Source: Candidatus Roizmanbacteria bacterium GW2011_GWC1_37_12 (lineage in GTDB: Bacteria > Patescibacteriota > Microgenomatia > UBA1406 > GWC2-37-13). Taken from it: DNA of 64,000 nucleotides. The stretch covers positions 24,886 to 88,885 of the forward strand of contig LBST01000002.1 in assembly GCA_000991135.1 (NCBI GenBank), written 5' to 3'. Shown here in pieces: positions 59,505 through 64,000 of the stretch. Positions within the stretch are counted from its first letter, which is position 1; every line of letters starts with the position of its first letter. A program made the translations under genes and the position numbers. The notes beneath the pieces were generated by a model. It saw only the letters and a list, made by a program, of their open reading frames with translations. It did no database searches and was not told where the DNA came from.

Positions 59505-60442
59505 TATTTGTTCCCCGAATGAAACTTCTCATGGACTTCCTTCAATCTGACGTTTGTGACGTGGGTATAAATCTGGGTGGTAGCGATATTCTTATGCCCT
59601 AACATTTCCTGGACGCTCCTCAAATCCGCTCCATGCTCCAAAAGATCGGTAGCGAATGAATGACGGAGAATATGCGGTCCGATTCTAAACAACAAGCCTG
59701 ATTTTTTCCTGTATTTATCGATCATTCGTTCGACCGACCTGACAGAAAGCCTCAAGCCTTCATTAGTCAAGCTATTTTTTATTTTCGGACCAGAGTAACG
59801 GATAAAGAGAGGTTGATAAGGATCGTTTCTTGTCCCCGAATATTTTTGCAGCCAATCTTTGGCATGTTTTGACAGAAAAACCACCCGGGCCTTACCGCCT
59901 TTTCCAATCACTCCAAATTCACCTGCGTCCATATTTATTTGCTCGCGGTTTAAAGACACGAGTTCCGAGACACGAAGACCTGTAGAAAATAACACCTCCA
60001 AAATCGCTCTATCCCTAAGCCCGGATTTATCTTTGGTATCTACAGAGCGAAAAAGTTTTTCTAATTCTATAGGCTGTAAAAATTTAATATTCCGGTCGCG
60101 GCTCTTGCCCAGTTCAATCATTTCGGGTGAGAGAACCGAGAGTTTTTGTCTGATTAAATAGCGGAAGAAACTACGGAGCGCTACCAAAAAGTAATTTTGA
60201 GTTTGCCTCTTGAGTGAGCCTTTATAAGGGTTTTTATAGGAGTGCGAAATAAATAAACGAAAGTTTCTGATAGTATTATCGTCGATTTTCTCGACTTGAA
60301 ATTTTTCCGCTTTATGGCTTTGCAGCAACCATTGCTTAAAAAAATTCAGGTAGTAACCATACATGCGGACTGTTTTTAAAGAAAGATTCCTATCCAGTTC
60401 GCAGTATTCTAGAAAGCGGAGTACCGCCTCATTTATCTCCAT
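59504..60442 (-). CDS. Tyrosine recombinase (XerC/XerD-like)
   Basis: A 312-residue site-specific recombinase. The N-terminal SAM-like core-binding domain (FLEYCELDRNLSLKTVRMYGYYLNFFKQWL) is followed by the catalytic domain with Arg in FSTGLRVSELVSLN, HILRHSFATDLLEHGADLRSVQEMLGHKNIATTQIYTHV (H-x-x-R, the late His and Tyr nucleophile). Size and motifs fit chromosome-dimer resolvases, and CPR genomes often have a single Xer. No attachment site or prophage genes are nearby, so a housekeeping role is favoured over an integrase. Confidence 0.92.
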   Translation of the reverse strand: MEINEAVLRFLEYCELDRNLSLKTVRMYGYYLNFFKQWLLQSHKAEKFQVEKIDDNTIRNFRLFISHSYKNPYKGSLKRQTQNYFLVALRSFFRYLIRQKLSVLSPEMIELGKSRDRNIKFLQPIELEKLFRSVDTKDKSGLRDRAILEVLFSTGLRVSELVSLNREQINMDAGEFGVIGKGGKARVVFLSKHAKDWLQKYSGTRNDPYQPLFIRYSGPKIKNSLTNEGLRLSVRSVERMIDKYRKKSGLLFRIGPHILRHSFATDLLEHGADLRSVQEMLGHKNIATTQIYTHVTNVRLKEVHEKFHSGNK

Positions 60443-60465
60443 AAACTTATATTAAACGACGAGGC

Positions 60466-61524
60466 TTAGTTATTCAAGTCTTTGCATAAATCATACATAT
60501 ACTCAAAGTGCATCGGGTCGATCGTGGCTCCAAAAACTGATTTATATCTCCCTCCCCAACGGAAACCGTATTTTTCAAAAATATCAACTATTTCCATCGG
60601 CATCGTGTAATTTGAACAACCATTACAGTTTTCATCCCAATTGATATCAACGGCAATCCCAAAAGCATGAGCAGAAAGAACACACCCTTCGCTACAAGTA
60701 TCATTCCGGTCGCTCGTTGAAGCATTGACATTGCAACGAAATACATAAGCTCCAATCGTATTTATTTTATAATTCTTAGCAACGCTGTTTTTTGATAACT
60801 CGTCAGAAACTGCCTTGAAAGACGAATAAGCTTTTTTGTGGATCTGGATACTTTTGCCTAAAATAGAAACTGAAGTCATATATGAGTCCATTTTTGCTTC
60901 AATATTATTATAACAAGCATCAGGATTAACATTGTCCGCGTAGACTTCAATAAACTTATCAGCGTTATAACAGAGATAGGCTTTGGACGGATCATAGTAT
61001 GGCTGGGAAAGAGGACTATTAATGATCGGAACTTCTGACGAAGAGTTTGGTTCAAGAATTGGTTTTATTGGCACTTGTGAAGGTTTTATTTTTTTAGTCG
61101 GCGTCGGTTTTTGAATTTTCATAGGAGTCAAGCATGCCTGACCCGTACAGATTATCGTCGGCGCTGGCCACGAAGTTAGAGTCGGGCTTGGTCTATTGGT
61201 TGGACCGACTATAGGTATTTCCTGTGTAGGGACAAGGGCGGCAATCGGCATCAAAAACAATGTTGGAGTCGGAGATATAACGGCCAGTCGGAATTCTATT
61301 GACATTGGTCTTTCGTAATCGGAAAGCAGTTGATTATACTCGACCTTATTTTTTGACAAACGATATTTAAGATTATTTTTAAAAATAATGAGATCATTCC
61401 TGATATTTTTAGCTGTTCTTCTGATTTTTTCCGCATTTATTTTTGGTATTCCATTGAAAAAAATCGTCTGATTTAAAAAAATAACAATTAAAAAGGAAAG
61501 AAATAATGAAAGGATAATCTTCAT
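60466..61524 (-). CDS. Secreted M15 family D,D-carboxypeptidase-like protein
   Basis: 352 residues. An N-terminal hydrophobic segment (about 3-22) acts as signal peptide or anchor. Next comes a Pro/Thr/Ser-rich linker (about 80-170, for example SPTPTLFLMP, PTPTKK). The C-terminal zinc peptidase domain has SAHAFGIAVDINWDENCN (SxHxxGxAxD motif), YGFRWGGRYK and DPMHFEYM, the VanY/M15 metal-binding set. It likely trims peptidoglycan stem peptides outside the membrane. Six or more Cys residues in the catalytic domain suggest disulphide bonds. Confidence 0.9.
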   Translation of the reverse strand: MKIILSLFLSFLIVIFLNQTIFFNGIPKINAEKIRRTAKNIRNDLIIFKNNLKYRLSKNKVEYNQLLSDYERPMSIEFRLAVISPTPTLFLMPIAALVPTQEIPIVGPTNRPSPTLTSWPAPTIICTGQACLTPMKIQKPTPTKKIKPSQVPIKPILEPNSSSEVPIINSPLSQPYYDPSKAYLCYNADKFIEVYADNVNPDACYNNIEAKMDSYMTSVSILGKSIQIHKKAYSSFKAVSDELSKNSVAKNYKINTIGAYVFRCNVNASTSDRNDTCSEGCVLSAHAFGIAVDINWDENCNGCSNYTMPMEIVDIFEKYGFRWGGRYKSVFGATIDPMHFEYMYDLCKDLNN

Positions 61525-61533
61525 AATTAATAC

Positions 61534-61539
61534 TATAAT
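61534..61539 (+). promoter_or_regulatory. -10 box for the TIM-barrel gene
   Basis: TATAAT followed by eight bases and the ATG at 61548, in a 23-bp divergent gap. Confidence 0.45.
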
Positions 61540-61547
61540 ATCAGTTT

Positions 61548-62375
61548 ATGAAAAGGAAAAAATGTCTTAAGTTAATTTCGACGGACAGCATCGGCTGGCT
61601 CGGAAATCCAAGGCAATTTATCGATCTATATAAAGATTATTTTAAAAACGGTACCTTTGACGGAGTCGAGATGATTGCTTTTAAACCAAAAGGAAGACTT
61701 AAAGATTTTATCTCTGTTTTTAAAAAAAATAATATACCTACAATTTCTTTTCACGGAAAAACCGGAGGAGAAAACCGCCTGCCGGCAAAATATGGAATAA
61801 TTATGACTATTGTCAATTCGTTTATTTTTGGAATCAAAGAACTTGACCGTAATTTCAAAGACAAAGAATTTTTATTTCATACTCCTTATTTGGAAAACGA
61901 AGATATCAAAAAATTTATTTTTAAAAATAAACCGAAGAAACTTTGGATAGAAAATCATACCTATGGAAAAAAGGGGATAGAAGAGACAATAAAATTGATT
62001 AGCGAATATAGAAAATCAGGCATCAACGCTCACGGCATGCTTGACCTTTTCCATCTCTTGGCAAATACATCAACTTCTGAAATGATAGATAACTGGTCAA
62101 AGACAATCGGCGATATCGAAGGTTATCTGGGGTGGTTTTCCGGTGTTCATTTTCCGATTGGAACAAGGATCGACGATTCGCTTCCTATAGACGATATGAC
62201 AGATGAAATGCTTAAATTATTTGCCAAAAAAATTATTCCCTATATTGAAAGAATCGTGTTTGAAAATCAACAAAAAAATCTAGGATTAATTTTTTCCACA
62301 AAATCAATGCTCAAAAAACAAAAAGAAAGAAACTGGACAAACTTCTCCCGTCTCAAAAAAGCCGGAATCTTATAA
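61548..62375 (+). CDS. Putative xylose-isomerase/AP-endonuclease-2-like TIM barrel protein
   Basis: Not firmly recognised. The 275-residue soluble protein shows strand-end acidic and His residues spaced as in sugar-phosphate isomerase/EndoIV-like TIM barrels: GTFDGVEMIAF, TISFHGKTGGE, FLFHTPYLEN, KLWIENHTYGKKGIEETIKLI, NAHGMLDLFHLL, SGVHFPIGTRIDD. These could bind one or more metal ions. A sugar-isomerising role would suit the region but is a guess. It lies between the divergent M15 gene and glnA. Confidence 0.65.
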   Translation: MKRKKCLKLISTDSIGWLGNPRQFIDLYKDYFKNGTFDGVEMIAFKPKGRLKDFISVFKKNNIPTISFHGKTGGENRLPAKYGIIMTIVNSFIFGIKELDRNFKDKEFLFHTPYLENEDIKKFIFKNKPKKLWIENHTYGKKGIEETIKLISEYRKSGINAHGMLDLFHLLANTSTSEMIDNWSKTIGDIEGYLGWFSGVHFPIGTRIDDSLPIDDMTDEMLKLFAKKIIPYIERIVFENQQKNLGLIFSTKSMLKKQKERNWTNFSRLKKAGIL

Positions 62376-62379
62376 TCAC

Positions 62380-62415
62380 TTGACTTTTTATATTAAATTC
62401 AGTAAATTTTATCCT
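62380..62415 (+). promoter_or_regulatory. glnA promoter
   Basis: TTGACT (62380-62385), a near-ideal -35, is followed by a 17-bp spacer and TAAATT (62403-62408). An alternative -10, TATCCT (62410-62415), lies exactly six bases before the ATG. No ribosome-binding site is visible. Confidence 0.5.
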
Positions 62416-62421
62416 AATTTT

Positions 62422-63861
62422 ATGGATAATCAAACTAATCTCCGTAATTTTTTAGAAATTCCCTACGATCGCCTTGAAGAACTTAATTTAGAAGCGAAGA
62501 AAAAACGCGTTTCCAATCTCTCGGACAAAGATCTAAAAACCCATTATCTAAACTACCTAAAAAAAGAAAAGCGTCTCAAAGCCGTCACCATTGGTTTTTC
62601 CGATATGGAAGGACGTTTTCATATGCTCGATTACGACAAAAAATTTTTTCTTGGAAGCTATGACAACCTTACTTTTGACGGTTCGTCAATCAGAGGATTT
62701 TCCAGACAAGCCGAGTCTGATCTTCGCTTAAAAGTCGATTGGCGGGCTTTTTGGTGGCTGCCAACGGACGTCTTTGGCCCAGGCAAGGTCCTCATGATGG
62801 GAGAAATTTTCGGACAAGACGGTAAACCTTACCAAATGGATTCAAGAGGTCTGTTAAAAACTTACGCAAAAGAATTGAAAAGTAACAAAGGTTATACCGT
62901 CTATGCTTCAAATGAGGTTGAAGGCTTTTTGGTCAAGGGCGAGGACGCCGAGAAGAATTTCAATGAAAGAACCGGTTTTGAGTTAGCAGCCAAAGGCGGG
63001 TATTATCATTCTCTGCCAAATGATGCTTTGAGAGTTTTTATCGACCGGACCGCCGAAGCCCAAAGGGCGATGGGGTTTGAAAACGAAAAAGACCATCCCG
63101 AAGTCGCGCCGTCGCAGTTTGAGCTAAACTATTCTTATTCGGAAATTGTCAATGCCGCCGATCAGATTCAAATATACAAACTGGTTGCCCGCCAAATTGC
63201 CCGCAACATGGGAATGACGGCCACTTTTTTGCCTAAACCGATTGTTGGCATCAATGGCAGCGGTATGCACACCAATCTGTCAATTGCAAAAAACGGAAAA
63301 AATCTTTTTTATGACAAAGGAGGCCGCGGCCAGCTATCAAAGCTGGGTTGGGACGTCGTCAATAGAATTTTAAACAGCGCCAATGACATTTGTCTGATTC
63401 TAAACGGCAGCGTCAATGCTTATCGTCGCCTCGACCCTCATTTTGAAGCCCCCAATGAAATCAAGGTCTCCGAAGTCGATCGGGGAGCAATGATCAGGAT
63501 TCCGCTTTTTAATGAAAAATCCGCACGGATAGAAGTCAGGAGCGTCGCTCCCGATGCCAACCCATATTTAATGATGTATGTTCTGTCAAAAGTCGCCCTC
63601 GAGGGACCGATAAAAAAAGAGAGAAAAAACAAGCGGGCGAGGATAAGTTTTCTGCCAAGTAATGTCGACATCGCCATCCAAAGATTTAAAGACAGCGACG
63701 TAATCACTAATATTTTGGGTGAAGAATTCAAGAGCAAGTTTTTAGACCTGAAACAAGCTTCTGCCAACCGAAGCCCTCTGGATCTGGGCACTCGCGTCAA
63801 AAACGGCGAAGTTCTCTATCACCACGAAGTCTACAACCAGGTGATCTGGAATGGATTTTAA
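62422..63861 (+). CDS. glnA: Glutamine synthetase, type I
   Basis: Makes glutamine from glutamate, ammonia and ATP. 479 residues from the ATG at 62422; the track's TTG at 62380 falls inside the promoter. Motifs: FDGSSIRGF, EVEGFLVKG, the Glu ligands and AEAQRAMGFENEKDHPEVAPSQFELNY, GINGSGMHTNLSI, LNGSVNAYRRLDPHFEAPNEI, and IRIPLF...RIEVRSVAPDANPYLMM. The C-terminal loop lacks the adenylylation NLYDLP motif, so control by GlnE is not expected. Glutamine is the amino donor for amino sugars, which suits the region. Confidence 0.95.
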   Translation: MDNQTNLRNFLEIPYDRLEELNLEAKKKRVSNLSDKDLKTHYLNYLKKEKRLKAVTIGFSDMEGRFHMLDYDKKFFLGSYDNLTFDGSSIRGFSRQAESDLRLKVDWRAFWWLPTDVFGPGKVLMMGEIFGQDGKPYQMDSRGLLKTYAKELKSNKGYTVYASNEVEGFLVKGEDAEKNFNERTGFELAAKGGYYHSLPNDALRVFIDRTAEAQRAMGFENEKDHPEVAPSQFELNYSYSEIVNAADQIQIYKLVARQIARNMGMTATFLPKPIVGINGSGMHTNLSIAKNGKNLFYDKGGRGQLSKLGWDVVNRILNSANDICLILNGSVNAYRRLDPHFEAPNEIKVSEVDRGAMIRIPLFNEKSARIEVRSVAPDANPYLMMYVLSKVALEGPIKKERKNKRARISFLPSNVDIAIQRFKDSDVITNILGEEFKSKFLDLKQASANRSPLDLGTRVKNGEVLYHHEVYNQVIWNGF

Positions 63862-63912
63862 ACGATGGCATATCGAGAAAAAAATATTGTTCTAATCTTC
63901 TAAAACATCTAC

Positions 63913-63935
63913 TTTGTAGCGTATAGTCTATAGAC
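63913..63935. repeat. 23-nt dispersed repeat, copy 2
   Basis: Identical to 48502-48524, including the palindrome GTCTATAGAC. Here it borders a TTAAAC-type repeat instead of the four-helix-bundle element. Confidence 0.85.
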
Positions 63936-63947
63936 TTTCTAAAAGAA

Positions 63948-64000
63948 AACTGTTAAACCTTAAACGGCTAAACCTTAAAAAAACTATTAAAGGTCAAACT
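63948..64000. repeat. TTAAAC-type AT repeat at the right window edge
   Basis: Units GTTAAAC, CTTAAAC, GCTAAAC and the stretch TTAAAAAAACTATTAAA match the arms of the 56101-56234 inverted repeat. It is cut by the window edge. The 139-bp stretch after glnA contains no gene. Confidence 0.75.

Noticed and set aside
59504-60442. Tyrosine recombinase as the integrase of a genomic island
   Set aside because: No attachment-site duplication, phage or conjugation genes are near, and the nearest tRNA is about 4.4 kb away; housekeeping Xer is simpler.
1-64000. UGA recoded as glycine (SR1/Gracilibacteria code)
   Set aside because: TGA serves as the stop in many ATGA gene junctions, and the ORFs are of normal family length with the standard code.

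Overview
The window is AT-rich, very compact bacterial DNA that uses the standard stop codons. Its style points to a Patescibacteria/CPR genome, most likely Microgenomates. This rests on split transketolase genes, many GT-C and GT2 glycosyltransferases, four-nucleotide ATGA gene overlaps, leaderless-looking promoters and short AT-rich repeats translated inside genes. The assignment is inference from gene content; no rRNA or ribosomal protein gene is present to confirm it.

Layout. 1-2.5 kb: the start of lepA (runs off the left edge), a small membrane protein and an Nramp-like transporter. 2.5-6.6 kb (minus): an export operon with a two-part transketolase, a GT2 and a Wzm/Wzt-type polysaccharide ABC transporter. 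6.7-8.0 kb: a GT4 gene. 8.0-18.4 kb (minus): five large polytopic membrane proteins from two paralogous families. 18.5-21.8 kb: an acyltransferase and a tandem GT2 pair. 21.7-28.6 kb: an E1-type CDP-sugar 3-dehydrase facing a five-gene operon (two GT2s, sugar reductase, aminotransferase, acetolactate-synthase-like TPP enzyme). 28.6-40.2 kb (minus): an eleven-gene operon running from a second TPP enzyme plus reductase through a nonulosonic (sialic-like) acid pathway with a formyltransferase to the aspartate-to-homoserine genes. 40.4-51.3 kb: epimerases, CDP-glucose synthesis (rfbF/rfbG), membrane glycosyltransferases, a four-helix-bundle protein in a repeat-bounded element, a GT4 and metK. 51.3-59.5 kb: gmd, flippase, GT39-like protein, tRNA-Gly, galE, EamA transporter, GT2 and a DUF2079 protein. 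59.5-64 kb: a tyrosine recombinase, an M15 peptidase, a TIM-barrel protein and glutamine synthetase.

Together the genes describe a cell-surface glycan factory. Sugar nucleotides (CDP-glucose derivatives, GDP-mannose derivatives, UDP-galactose, nonulosonate precursors) are made, assembled by GT2/GT4/GT-C enzymes, and exported by an ABC transporter and a Wzx-like flippase. The CDP-glucose genes, the E1 dehydrase and the TPP-enzyme/reductase pairs together suggest 3,6-dideoxy and possibly two-carbon-branched (yersiniose-like) sugars.

The most unusual layer is repetitive. Short AT-rich repeats with a 7-nt (sometimes 8-nt) period occur between genes and, in frame, inside at least seven genes including lepA and both transketolase halves. 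The same kind of repeat bounds a four-helix-bundle gene; a second, gene-less copy with matching ends lies about 3.7 kb away with a perfect palindrome in place of the gene. No stretch longer than 300 bases lacks a gene.
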